DNA of 64,000 nucleotides from Streptomyces durmitorensis. GTDB taxonomy: Bacteria > Actinomycetota > Actinomycetes > Streptomycetales > Streptomycetaceae. This document shows, in pieces, positions 8,673 through 18,000 of this stretch. The translations under genes were made by a program, and so were the position numbers. The notes beneath the pieces are model-generated. The model was not told the DNA's origin. It made no database searches and was given only the letters and a program-made list of their open reading frames with translations. The number at the start of each line of letters is the position of its first letter. Positions within the stretch are counted from its first letter, which is position 1. Location of the stretch: contig NZ_CP097289.1 in the NCBI RefSeq assembly GCF_023498005.1, forward strand, positions 3,658,001 through 3,722,000, in the 5' to 3' direction.

Positions 8673-9926
8673 TCACACGGCCGCGCCGGCCCCGCTCCCC
8701 TCGCCCTCGTCCTCGTGGCCCCCGCCCTCGCCGCCGGGAGTCGGTTCGCCGGGGGTCGCGTCGCGCGGTGAAGTGGTCGCCAGGCCAAGGGTTTTGCGGG
8801 CGGCGGCCTCGCGCTTGCCGCTGATGTGCCGCTGCGCCTGCACGTAGTACGCGTCGAAGGCGTCGGCGTCCTTGGCCGTGGACGCCTTCTTCCACTGCTT
8901 GCGGTTCCGCTCGATCGCGTCGACGAGGCCGGTGATGCCTGCGTCCGCCTTCGCGGGCCAGTCGTGCGCGCGCAGCAGCCGCGCCTGTTCGGCGAGGCCC
9001 TTCTCGACGCGGCCCGCCCACTCCTTGTGGCCCGGCAGGTCGTCCTCGAAGCGCTCCGTGTCCGGCTCGGTCCCGTACGCGTCGTAGAGGGCCTTGTCCG
9101 CCTTCAGGTAGGCGAGCTGGTCGGCATCCAGGTTCGTCGCGTCGCGGCGCATCGAGCCCTTCAGGGTGCGCTCGGGCTCCGTGACGCCGTAGAGGCAGGT
9201 GATGTGACGGTCCCCCTGGCCCCAGGTGTCCCGGTCGGGCATGAAGTAGGTGAGCTCGGCGTCCCCGAGGCCGGCCCAGGAGTCGAGTACGTAGGAGGCG
9301 TCGAGTTCGACGCACCTCCGCTCGGCGAGCGAGGTGAGCGCGGCCTCGCCCGGGAAGGTCTCGTGATCCACCCGGAACTGGGCGAGGACCTCGCCGTCGT
9401 GCCGCGTGGAGCAGGGCACCTCGTCGATCTCGAAGGCGTATCTCGCGCCTTCGAGGTCGCTGCCGGGGACGTTGAAGCACTCCCCCTTGCCGACGGGGAA
9501 CCCGGAACTGTTCCGGGAGTCGCGCGCGGCCTCCTTGAAGCCGTCCATGAAGTCACGCGCGCCCCCGGTGACGACGGCGAGCACCAGGAGCACGATGCCG
9601 ACGGCGGAGAGGATGCTCCCCGCGATCGCCATGCCCTTGCCGCGCTCGCCCTTCTTGGAGATCTGCGAGAGCGCGACCAGGCCGAGGACCAGACCGGCGG
9701 CGGGCACGCAGCACAGGATGCCGAGGACGAGCGAGGCGATCGCGAAGCCGTTGACCGGAGGGCGCGAGTACGGCGAGTACGCGCCGGGCCACCGCTGGTA
9801 CGGAACCTGGGGCCCGCCCGGGTACGGGGGCTGCGCGGGCGGCCCGTACGGAACCTGCCCGTACGGAACCTGCCCGTACGGCTGCTGAGGGCGGCCACCG
9901 AGGTCGGGCGGCGGGGGTATGTCCAC
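8673..9926 (-). CDS. DUF4190-type membrane protein with septum-formation-like extracellular domain
   Basis: A 417-residue protein. The N-terminus is Pro/Gly/Tyr-rich, with a PYGQV unit repeated at about 15-30 (15-bp DNA repeat near 9840-9890). Two hydrophobic segments (about 75-130, FAIASLVLGILCC and the VGIVLLVLAVVTG region) form the DUF4190 hairpin, and the C-terminal domain has Cys residues of the type seen in actinobacterial septum-formation-like lipoprotein domains (GECFNVPGSD, VPCSTRHDGEV, RRCVELDASY, HITCLYGV). The role is unknown; the layout suggests an envelope protein with an outward-facing domain. GTG 9926 is chosen because CAGGAG lies about 10 bases upstream. Confidence 0.78.
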   Translation of the reverse strand: MDIPPPPDLGGRPQQPYGQVPYGQVPYGPPAQPPYPGGPQVPYQRWPGAYSPYSRPPVNGFAIASLVLGILCCVPAAGLVLGLVALSQISKKGERGKGMAIAGSILSAVGIVLLVLAVVTGGARDFMDGFKEAARDSRNSSGFPVGKGECFNVPGSDLEGARYAFEIDEVPCSTRHDGEVLAQFRVDHETFPGEAALTSLAERRCVELDASYVLDSWAGLGDAELTYFMPDRDTWGQGDRHITCLYGVTEPERTLKGSMRRDATNLDADQLAYLKADKALYDAYGTEPDTERFEDDLPGHKEWAGRVEKGLAEQARLLRAHDWPAKADAGITGLVDAIERNRKQWKKASTAKDADAFDAYYVQAQRHISGKREAAARKTLGLATTSPRDATPGEPTPGGEGGGHEDEGEGSGAGAAV

Positions 9927-10142
9927 GGGTGCCGTGCTCCTGCGTTCGTGCGGTCGGTCGGTGCGAGGGGGGCTTCGCATCGTATGCGGGGCACGGACAG
10001 GGGACGGCACGAGGACAGGGAGGCATCTCGCGCGACGCGCTCTCGTCCTCGCGGCGGCGGCAGACCGGGCCGACGACCCGAAGCCCGTCCCCGAGGACGA
10101 GAGCGCGTACGTACGGGAGAAGCTCAGCTCAAGGCCTCCGGC

Positions 10143-11717
10143 CTAGAACTGCAGCCCCCAGGAGTCGATCTTCCCGACATCCTGCGCCGCGTTGTCACTC
10201 ACCCGCAGCTTCCACGTCCCGTTGGCCGTCTCGGACGACGCGTTCACCGAGTACGTGGTGTTGATGTCGTCCGAACTGCCGCCGGTGCCATATCCCTTCA
10301 GCGTGTACGCGGTGCCGTCGGGCGCGATCAGCTGCACCTGGAGGTCACCCACGTAGGTGTGCTTGATGGCGACCGGCACGCTCAGGGCGGCCGGGGCCGA
10401 ACCCGGGACGCCGCTCACGGTGACCGGCGACTCGACCGTGGCGTTGTCGCTGATCGTGACGTCGGTCGTGTTCTCGAACTTGGGGCCCGGAGGGTTCGTC
10501 GAGCCGGGGCCCACGTTCAGGAGGCGGTTGGGCGAGCCCGTTCCGGGGCTGGTGACGACGCCCGTGGAGGCCGCGCTGACCAGAGCCGCGGACACCTGCG
10601 CCGGGGTCGCCGTGCGGTTGTCCGCGAGGTAGAGCGCCGCGGCGCCCGCAGTGTGCGGGGAGGCCATCGACGTACCGGAGATGGTGTTCGTCGCGCTGTC
10701 GCTCGTGTTCCAGGACGAGGTGATGGACGAGCCGGGCGCGAACAGGTCCAGGACGGCGCCGAAGTTGGAGTAGCTCGCCTTGGCGTCGGTGTTCGTGGTG
10801 GCGCCGACCGTGATGGCCTCGCTCACGCGCGCGGGAGAGCGCGTCGAGGCGTTGACGGACTCGTTGCCCGCCGCGACCGCGAAGGTGATGCCGGACGCGA
10901 TGGCGTTGCGTACGGCCGTGTCCAGGGCGCTGTCGGCGCCGCCGCCGAGCGACATGTTCGCGACGGCGGGCTTGACCGCGTTCTGGGCGACCCAGTCGAT
11001 GCCGGCGACGACCTGCGCTGTGGTGCCTGAACCCTGGTTGTTCAGGACGCGGACGCCGACGATCTTCGCCTTCTTGGCGACGCCGTGCAGGGTTCCGCCG
11101 ACGGTTCCGGCGACGTGCGTGCCGTGGCCGTGGCCGTCCTGCGCGGTGTTGTCGTTGTCGATGGCGTCATAGCCGTACGAAGCGCGGCCGCCGAAGTCGC
11201 TGTGGCTGATGCGGACCCCGGTGTCGATGACGTACGCCGTGACGCCCTCACCGGCGGAGTCCGGGTAGGTGTAGGAGTTGTTCAGCGGGAGCGTCTTCTG
11301 GTCGATGCGGTCCAGGCCCCAGGACGGCGGGTTCGGCTGGGTGGCGTCGACCGTGAACGTCCGGTTCTGCACGACGGAGTCGACCGCCGGGTCCGCGGCG
11401 AACTTCTTGGCCTCGGCCGCGGAGAGCTCGACCGCGTAGCCGTTGAGGGCCTTCTTGTACGTACGGTCGATCTCGGCGCCGTACTTCTCGGCCAGCGCCT
11501 TGCCCGCCTTGGAGCCCGCCTTCGCGGCGTCCTCGTCGAGGCTGACTATGTAGCTGCCCGGTATCGCGCCGGGGGCTCCGGCGTTCTCGATCGTGCCTTC
11601 GGCCTGACCCGGCTGAGCGGTCGCGGGGAGGGCGGAGACGACGCCGAGGGCGAGGGCCGCGACTGCTGTCGCGCTGATCCCGGCCAGTCTTCGGCGGGTA
11701 TGACGCATCACTGCCAT
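10143..11717 (-). CDS. Secreted subtilisin-like (S8) serine protease with propeptide and P-domain
   Basis: A 524-residue exoprotease precursor. It has a Tat/Sec-like signal peptide (MRHTRRRLAG, then a hydrophobic core and ALPATAQ), an I9 inhibitor propeptide (about 35-120), and the S8 catalytic domain with Asp in YVIDTGV (about 165), His in GHGTHVAGT (about 200) and Ser in SGTSMASPH (about 348). The last 110 residues form a proprotein-convertase P-domain (FENTTDVTI to IDSWGLQF). The enzyme closely follows the Streptomyces secreted alkaline serine protease pattern and degrades extracellular protein. ATG 11717 has GAGGAGG about 8 bases upstream; the earlier ATG at 11780 has no such site. Confidence 0.92.
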   Translation of the reverse strand: MAVMRHTRRRLAGISATAVAALALGVVSALPATAQPGQAEGTIENAGAPGAIPGSYIVSLDEDAAKAGSKAGKALAEKYGAEIDRTYKKALNGYAVELSAAEAKKFAADPAVDSVVQNRTFTVDATQPNPPSWGLDRIDQKTLPLNNSYTYPDSAGEGVTAYVIDTGVRISHSDFGGRASYGYDAIDNDNTAQDGHGHGTHVAGTVGGTLHGVAKKAKIVGVRVLNNQGSGTTAQVVAGIDWVAQNAVKPAVANMSLGGGADSALDTAVRNAIASGITFAVAAGNESVNASTRSPARVSEAITVGATTNTDAKASYSNFGAVLDLFAPGSSITSSWNTSDSATNTISGTSMASPHTAGAAALYLADNRTATPAQVSAALVSAASTGVVTSPGTGSPNRLLNVGPGSTNPPGPKFENTTDVTISDNATVESPVTVSGVPGSAPAALSVPVAIKHTYVGDLQVQLIAPDGTAYTLKGYGTGGSSDDINTTYSVNASSETANGTWKLRVSDNAAQDVGKIDSWGLQF

Positions 11718-11939
11718 CTGAGGGGTCCTCCTCAATAGGTGGTGCGTTGGTGGGGGATGGTGCCGGTGGTGCCCACACACACGGAGACGAAAGGCAGGGA
11801 CATGTCAAGCAACATGCCCACTCTTGCCTTCGTCGGGACGAAAGATTGGCGGATCCATAGGAATCTCACAAGGGTCAGGACCGGACGTAACACGACCGCC
11901 ACGCACCCGCCATGACACATCGGCCCCAACTGCCGCAAC

Positions 11940-11951
11940 TAGCCTGCGCAC
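11940..11951 (+). promoter_or_regulatory. -10 element of a probable leaderless transcript
   Basis: TAGCCT at 11940-11945 fits the actinobacterial -10 consensus TANNNT. It ends only 6 bases before the ATG of the PLP-enzyme gene, and no Shine-Dalgarno sequence lies between, so transcription should begin at or next to the A of the start codon. No good -35 was found. Confidence 0.5.
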
Positions 11952-13076
11952 ATGACAGCATTGCCGGATTGTTTCTGCCCCATCGACGGAACGCGTGTCC
12001 CCGCTGGCACCCTCGCCTGGTGCTGCCCCGTCTGCCGCGGCCCGCTCGACCTGGACTTCTCCCCCACTCCCGCATCGTTGAAGTCCCTTGGCGGAAGGGT
12101 CAATTCACTGTGGCGGTACGCGGAGTCCCTGCCGCTGCCCGCACCCTCGTTCTCGCTCGGCGAGGGCCGCACACCGCTCGTACCGCTGGATGGCGCGATC
12201 TCGGCCAAGCTCGACTTCCTGATGCCGACGCTCTCCTTCAAGGACCGCGGCGCGGTGATGCTCGCCGCGCTCGCGACGCGGCTCGCCCCGGAGCGGGTGA
12301 TCGCCGACAGCAGCGGCAACGCGGGCACGGCGGTCGCCGCGTACTGCGCGCGGGCCGGCCTGCCCTGCACGGTGTACGTCCCGGAGGGCACGTCCCCGAA
12401 GAAGCTGGAGCAGATCGGCGCGCACGGGGCACGCCTCGAAGTCGTCCCCGGAGACCGTGAGCGGACGGCGCGGACAGCACGGGAGGTGGCCGACGAACCC
12501 GGCGTCTTCTATGCCTCGCACGTCCACAACCCCTACTTCCTCCAGGGCACCAAGACGTACGTCCACGAGCTCTGGGAGGACCTGGGCGGCCGCCTTCCGG
12601 ACGCGCTCGTCGTGCCCGTGGGCAACGGCACCCTGCTGCTCGGCGCGGCCCTCGCGGTGCGGGAGCTGCACGCGGCAGGACTGATCGCGAAGGCACCCGC
12701 GCTGTACGCCGTGCAGGCCGCCGCGGTCTCCCCGCTGGCCGAGGCGTGGCGTGCGGGCGCCGACGAGCCCCTGGGCACCACCCCGATGGCGCCCACGCTC
12801 GCGGAGGGCATCGCGATCCCCCGGCCCCCTCGCGCGCGGCAGATCCTCCGGGCGGTGCGCGGATCCGGCGGCGACTTCCTGACGGTGACGGAGGACCAGA
12901 TCCGCCACGCCCAACTGGATCTGGCGGGGCGCGGGTTGTACGTCGAGGCGACCGGGGTCGCGTGCTGGGCGGCCGTCCGGGACGGCGCGCTCGGCGAGCG
13001 CACGGCCGTGGTGCCGCTGTGCGGGGCAGGTCTGAAATCCGGACTCGCGCATGAACTGGGCGTTGGCCAAGGCTAG
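11952..13076 (+). CDS. Threonine-synthase-like PLP-dependent enzyme
   Basis: A 374-residue fold-type II PLP enzyme. An N-terminal zinc-ribbon-like stretch (Cys 7, 9, 24, 25, 28) is followed by the PLP core with the Schiff-base lysine in SFKDRGA (K97), the substrate-binding SSGNAGT loop (about 118-124), and a glycine-rich phosphate-binding site at VPVGNGT. It resembles threonine synthase and related lyases, but Streptomyces have a dedicated thrC elsewhere, so the substrate here is open. The mRNA looks leaderless (see 11940). The gene stands alone between the protease and the conflict-type locus. Confidence 0.83.
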   Translation: MTALPDCFCPIDGTRVPAGTLAWCCPVCRGPLDLDFSPTPASLKSLGGRVNSLWRYAESLPLPAPSFSLGEGRTPLVPLDGAISAKLDFLMPTLSFKDRGAVMLAALATRLAPERVIADSSGNAGTAVAAYCARAGLPCTVYVPEGTSPKKLEQIGAHGARLEVVPGDRERTARTAREVADEPGVFYASHVHNPYFLQGTKTYVHELWEDLGGRLPDALVVPVGNGTLLLGAALAVRELHAAGLIAKAPALYAVQAAAVSPLAEAWRAGADEPLGTTPMAPTLAEGIAIPRPPRARQILRAVRGSGGDFLTVTEDQIRHAQLDLAGRGLYVEATGVACWAAVRDGALGERTAVVPLCGAGLKSGLAHELGVGQG

Positions 13077-13083
13077 TTGGCGG

Positions 13084-13111
13084 CACACCGCCAAGGTCAC
13101 ACCGCCAAGGT
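13084..13111 (+). repeat. Two tandem 14-bp repeats
   Basis: The unit CACACCGCCAAGGT occurs twice head to tail (13084-13097 and 13098-13111), just past the stop codon of the PLP enzyme. No function is evident. Confidence 0.6.
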
Positions 13112-13230
13112 CACAGCTCCACGGCGCTCATGGCCGGAGACCTGCCCTGAGCCCGACTGTGCCCGTACGCTTGTCGCCACCATCGATTACATGAGTACTG
13201 GCTGCTGGTGGCGATCGGGAGGTCACGGGG

Positions 13231-14718
13231 GTGGAAGAGCGCAGCCCTGCGAGGGTTCGCAACGAACTGGTCGCCGACATCGTCGACGTACTGCAGGAAT
13301 CGACCACGGTGCGACAGGAGAACAGCGCCGACATCTGGGTGCGCATGCTGAGCGACGAGCTGGACGCACCCGTGGAACCTCTGCGGAACGCGGCGCTGCG
13401 GCCCTGGCTGCTGCACCTGGTCGAGCGCTGCGCGGAGATCCCTGACGGCTTGCCGTGTCTGGTGCGCTGCCTCAAGTATCTGGAGCAGCAGTCTTCCGCC
13501 ATTCTGTCGCTGCTGCGCCTGGTGGACGAATGGGAGGCCGTGGACTTCTTCGACGGCGCCGACCTGCGTCCCTTGCAGCCGATACTGCGGGACATGCGTT
13601 CGTCGGCCGAGCTCGCCACGCTGGCACGGCGGGCCAGCCGCTCACGCACCCAGGAGCTGCCCGCGTGGTGCGACACGGGATGGGCAGTCTTCCTGCGACT
13701 GGCCGGCGGCAATTCCGCCGCCAAGGAACTCCCCGTGAGCATGGCGTTCCTGGCCCTGGCCGCCGATCGGCTCGTGGAGGACGGACAGATGGAGGCAGCG
13801 GAGGACCTGCGTCGCTGGAACCGTCAGCAGTCCCTGACGTGGGGCCTTGAGGACAAGATGACCGACTGGCAGCGCAGCGGCATCGCCCAGCAGGCCCCGC
13901 CCCCCATGGTGCCCGCCTATCTGATGATCCAGTTCGAGCCCGACGGAGTGGACCCCGACCGCTATCTCCTCTCCCACTGGCGCCAGTCGGACGCCGAGGG
14001 CTGGCATCCCGTACCGGGCGAGACCCTGCATCTGCACCGGGACGACCTGCCCGCCGAGGTCGAGGTCCTCATCGAGCAGACCGAGGAGCGCTGGGCGGAT
14101 CTGAGACAACCCGTCGTCCTGGAATTCATCCTCCCGTGGGAATTGCTGGGCGAGCCTGTGGAGTGGTGGCACAAGGAGTCCTCCTCCTCGTCGCCGACCC
14201 CCCTGGTGATGGACTACGCAGTCCTCGTCCGCAGCTTCGAGCGCCTGCGCAAGGCCGCCTGGCACCGTCCCTGGCACAAGAAGTGGCGCCAGCTCAAGGA
14301 GCAGCCCGCCGACAGCCATTCGTACTTCAACCCTCCCGGCCAGTCGCACTTCCACCTGGAGCGCGAACTGAAGGAGGACGACCAGGCGGTCTGTCTGGTG
14401 CTGAGCGAGCCGCCGGGCGGCGACTCAGGAGCCGGCCAGCAGGAGTTCATGGCCGGGCTGCGGGCAGGGGTGCCCGCGATGATCTGGCACCGGGGTGACT
14501 GCGGGGACCCGGCCTTCAAGGAGGCGGTCGCCGAGATGGTCCAGGACAGGGGCCTGTCCAGCCTGGTGACGCGCGCCGGAAATTGGCGCAAGGAGGCTCT
14601 GGCGCTGGGCCCCGAGGGCTGGGACAACCACGTGGGACGCCATCTGGCGATCCTGGTCGACGATCCGGAACGCAGACCCGGGCCGCCGGGCCCCGACCGT
14701 GCGCCGGTGACGCCTTGA
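13231..14718 (+). CDS. EAD2-VMAP-C protein (vWA-MoxR-associated protein)
   Basis: A 495-residue protein. Residues about 8-85 match the effector-associated domain 2 pattern (LVADIVDVLQ, LLHLVERCAEIPDGLPCLVRCLKYLE), a small helical adaptor thought to join effectors by homotypic contacts. A linker region follows, and from about 225 to the end is a VMAP-C domain (FEPDGVDPDRY, then GWHPVPGE, LIEQTEERW, EFILPWELLGEPVEWW, MDYAVLVRSFERL). VMAP proteins are known from predicted ternary NTP-dependent conflict systems. The GTG start has GGGAGG 8 bases upstream. The protease gene at 21233 ends in the same EAD2 type, so the two products may bind each other. No catalytic motif was recognised. Confidence 0.82.
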   Translation: MEERSPARVRNELVADIVDVLQESTTVRQENSADIWVRMLSDELDAPVEPLRNAALRPWLLHLVERCAEIPDGLPCLVRCLKYLEQQSSAILSLLRLVDEWEAVDFFDGADLRPLQPILRDMRSSAELATLARRASRSRTQELPAWCDTGWAVFLRLAGGNSAAKELPVSMAFLALAADRLVEDGQMEAAEDLRRWNRQQSLTWGLEDKMTDWQRSGIAQQAPPPMVPAYLMIQFEPDGVDPDRYLLSHWRQSDAEGWHPVPGETLHLHRDDLPAEVEVLIEQTEERWADLRQPVVLEFILPWELLGEPVEWWHKESSSSSPTPLVMDYAVLVRSFERLRKAAWHRPWHKKWRQLKEQPADSHSYFNPPGQSHFHLERELKEDDQAVCLVLSEPPGGDSGAGQQEFMAGLRAGVPAMIWHRGDCGDPAFKEAVAEMVQDRGLSSLVTRAGNWRKEALALGPEGWDNHVGRHLAILVDDPERRPGPPGPDRAPVTP

Positions 14719-15013
14719 ACGGGCCCGCCGGCCACCTGTCCGTGAACCTCCCGCACACCCGGCGAGAGGGGGTGCCACGCCATGCATGAACAGGCCTCCG
14801 CTGCCGTGCGGGCGCTTCCTGACGGAGCCGCACCTCTCCCTGCCGGAGGCACGACCGCTAGCACGATTTCCGTGCGCCCCGGCACATGCCGCCGTACCCC
14901 CTTGCTTGCACGGCGGGCGCACTGCCACGCTGCGCATGTGGATGTCACGCACGCCCGCGCTCTGCGGGACTCCGCACAATGGTCAGCGTCACCTCTACGC
15001 CTTGAGGGCGCAT

Positions 15014-18000
15014 ATGCATGACGACGGAGGTCAACGACAGGGGCCGGCAGCGCGGGCACGTCATGAGGCCGCGTCCGTCCTCGGCAGGCTCGGGCGCGCG
15101 AGACTCGGCCAGTCGGGCAGACAGGAGCGCGCCGAGGCGGTCCTCGTCATCGACGGGCACCTGACGATGAAGGTGTGGGACCAGGCGGTCACCGACCTGG
15201 TCGACGAGCTGAACCGCGAGGGGAACTTCGCGCGCGTACGCGTGGTGCGCCTGCGCGGGACCGACGAGACGGGCCCGGCCCGCCTCGGCCCGGCCGAACC
15301 GCTCGGCGGCGCCGGGGACTTACGCCGCGTGATCCTCGTGCTGACCGACGGCCTCGCCGCCGGATGGCGGTCCGGCGCGGTCATGACCCTGCTGCGCGCC
15401 TGGGGGCGCACCTGCCCGGTCGCCGTGGTGCACGTGCTGCCCCAGCAGCTGTGGTTCCGCACGGGACTTGACGTCTGCCGGGTGAGGCTGCGCGCCGACC
15501 GCCCCTGGGCGGCCAACAGCGAGCTCGACTGGGAGCTGCGCGAGGCCCCGGTGGAGTCGCACGACCCGGACGAGCCCGATGCCGAGGGCGACGCGGTCCT
15601 CGTGCCGGTCCTTGCCCTGACCAACCGCTGGGCCGAGGTCTGGACCCAGCTCGTCATGGGACCCGAGCCGCGGTGGCTGGAGATGTCCGCCATCCGGGCG
15701 CGGGAGTGGAAGCGCCGGCCCGACGCCGCGCGCGCCCTGCCCTGGACGGACGACGTTCCCGACCCCCTCAGCACGGTGCCCGCATCGGAGCGCGTGTCCG
15801 ACTTCCGGGCGGGAGCCTCACCCACGGCGTTCACCCTCGCCACCCGCTTGTCCGCCGTCCCCCTCAGCCTCCCCCTCATCCGCAGGGTCCTCGCGACCAC
15901 ACCGGGCGCGGGTCCGGTGCACGCGTCGGAGCTCCTGATGAGCGGACTCGTCCGGCCCAGCGGGGCGCAGGGCGAAGAAGTGACGGATGTGGCGTTCTCG
16001 TTCGCCCCCAACATCCGCGAGGAACTGCTCGCCCTGGGCCGCCGCAGCGACACGGCACGGATCCTGCACGACGTACGCGCGTTATTGGCGGACGGCGCGG
16101 ACGGCGCCCAGAGCCCCTCGCTGCTCCCCTCCCCCGCCGAACCACTGGACACCCTGGCCATGCCCCGGGTGAACAGTCGCAATATCGGTTTCCTCCGCGT
16201 GGAACTCGCCGCGCTGAGGGCACTCTCCGGACGTTTCATGCAGCGCGCCGCCCTGCTGGCAGGGGTACTTGGCTGGCACGATCGTCGATACGCAGTCAGC
16301 CTGGAGAAAAGCGGCAGCCACCCTGTCTCTCGGCCCGATCCTGAAGGAGCATCGGTGATGTCGACTACACCCCAGCAAACGGTGGAGGGGGACCGCACAT
16401 CACAGCCGCGCGTCTGGGGAAACCTACCGCCACGCAACCCCAACTTCACCGGCCGCACCGAGCTGCTCGAAACGCTCGGCGAGCGCCTGCGCGAAGGCAC
16501 GACCACGGTCCTGCCCGAGGCAATCCACGGCATGGGCGGCGTGGGCAAGACCCAGCTGGCCATCGAGTACGCGTATCGCCATCAGGGTGAGTACGACATC
16601 GTTTGGTGGATCCCCTCCGAACGGCCGGGCCAGATCGGTCAGGCCCTGGTGGAACTGGCCGGGCGCCTGGGCATCGAGACCAGCACCGAAGCCAACATCG
16701 CCGGTCCAGCGGTCCGTGAGGCGCTGCGCGAGGGCCGTCCGTTCTCGCGCTGGCTGCTGATCTTCGACAACGCCGACAACCCCGAGCAGGTACGCCACTA
16801 CTTCCCCACCGGAGGCAACGGCACGATCCTGGTCACCTCCCGCAACAGGCGGTGGGGTCTTGTCGGCGGATCTCTCGAAGTGGACGTCTTCACGCGCGAG
16901 GAGAGCAAGGAACTGCTCCGCCACTCCGGGCCGCCCCTCCAGGAGGACGAGGCCGACCAGCTGGCCGAGGCGCTCGGAGATCTGCCTCTCGCCCTGGAGC
17001 AGGCCGCCGCGTGGCGTGCGGAGACGGGCATGCCCGCGTCCGAGTATCTGCGCCTCTTCGAGAACAAGCGCACCGAACTCCTGGAGACGTCCCCGCCCCC
17101 GGACTACCAACTGCCGGTCGCGGCCGCCTGGAACGTCTCCCTCGACCACCTGGAGACCCGCAGCCCGTCAGCTCTGCGCCTGCTCCAGCTCTGCTCGTAC
17201 TTCGCGCCCGACCCGATCTCGCGGTCGATCTTCTCCGGCCTCGGGAACAGCAGCATCTTCCCCGAGCTCGACGCGACACTGAACGACCCGATGCGGCTCG
17301 CGCGCGCCATAAGGGAGGTGAACCGCTACTCCCTGGCCCGCATCGACCACCGTACGAACTCCATCGAGATGCACCGGCTCGTCCAGCTCGTCCTGAACAA
17401 CCGCATGTCCCCCGAGGAGCAGTCCCGCATGCGTCACGGCGCCCACACGCTCCTTGCCGCGGCCGACCCGAAGGCACCCACCACAGCGGCGAACTGGCCG
17501 CGCTACGCGGAGCTGTACGGACACGTCATCGCCTCGGAAGCCATCAAGTCCGACCAGCCCTGGGTGCGCCAGCTGGTCATGAACATCGCCAAGTACCTCT
17601 ACTACTGGGGCGACCACGAGGTGTCGCTCGACTTCTCCGAGCAGGCCTGGGAGACCTGGCAGACCGTCTTCGGCGAGGAGGACCAGCAGACCCTGCTCAT
17701 GGGTCAGTGGCTCTGCTACATCTACTGGGTCCTCGGCCGCCACGGCGAGGCTGTCGAGCTGGTGGCCAAGTTGCAGGACATCTACCGGCGCACGGCCCCC
17801 GAGGGCCGCGAGGACATCCGGGAGGACGCCCTGGCGGCGATCGGCCTCGAAGCCGCCGTGCGCCGGGTCGAGGGCGAATTCGCCATCGGCGCCCAGCTGG
17901 ACGCCACGGTGTACGAGCGGGCGCGCAGGGCCTTCGGCGAAGAGGACCCCACGACCCTGGACGCCGCCCACAACCTCGGCACGAGCCTGCGCCAGGCCGG

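Noticed and set aside
9830..9895. Tandem 15-bp repeat
   Set aside because: It is coding sequence for the PYGQV repeat of the DUF4190 protein, not an independent element.
8826..11030. 734-residue plus-strand frame
   Set aside because: Shadow of the DUF4190 and subtilisin genes; composition is typical of an antisense high-GC frame.
14786..15013. N-terminal extension of the STAND protein
   Set aside because: The peptide is Cys/His/Pro-rich, unlike the family, and has no ribosome binding site; GAGGG at the 15014 ATG is better.
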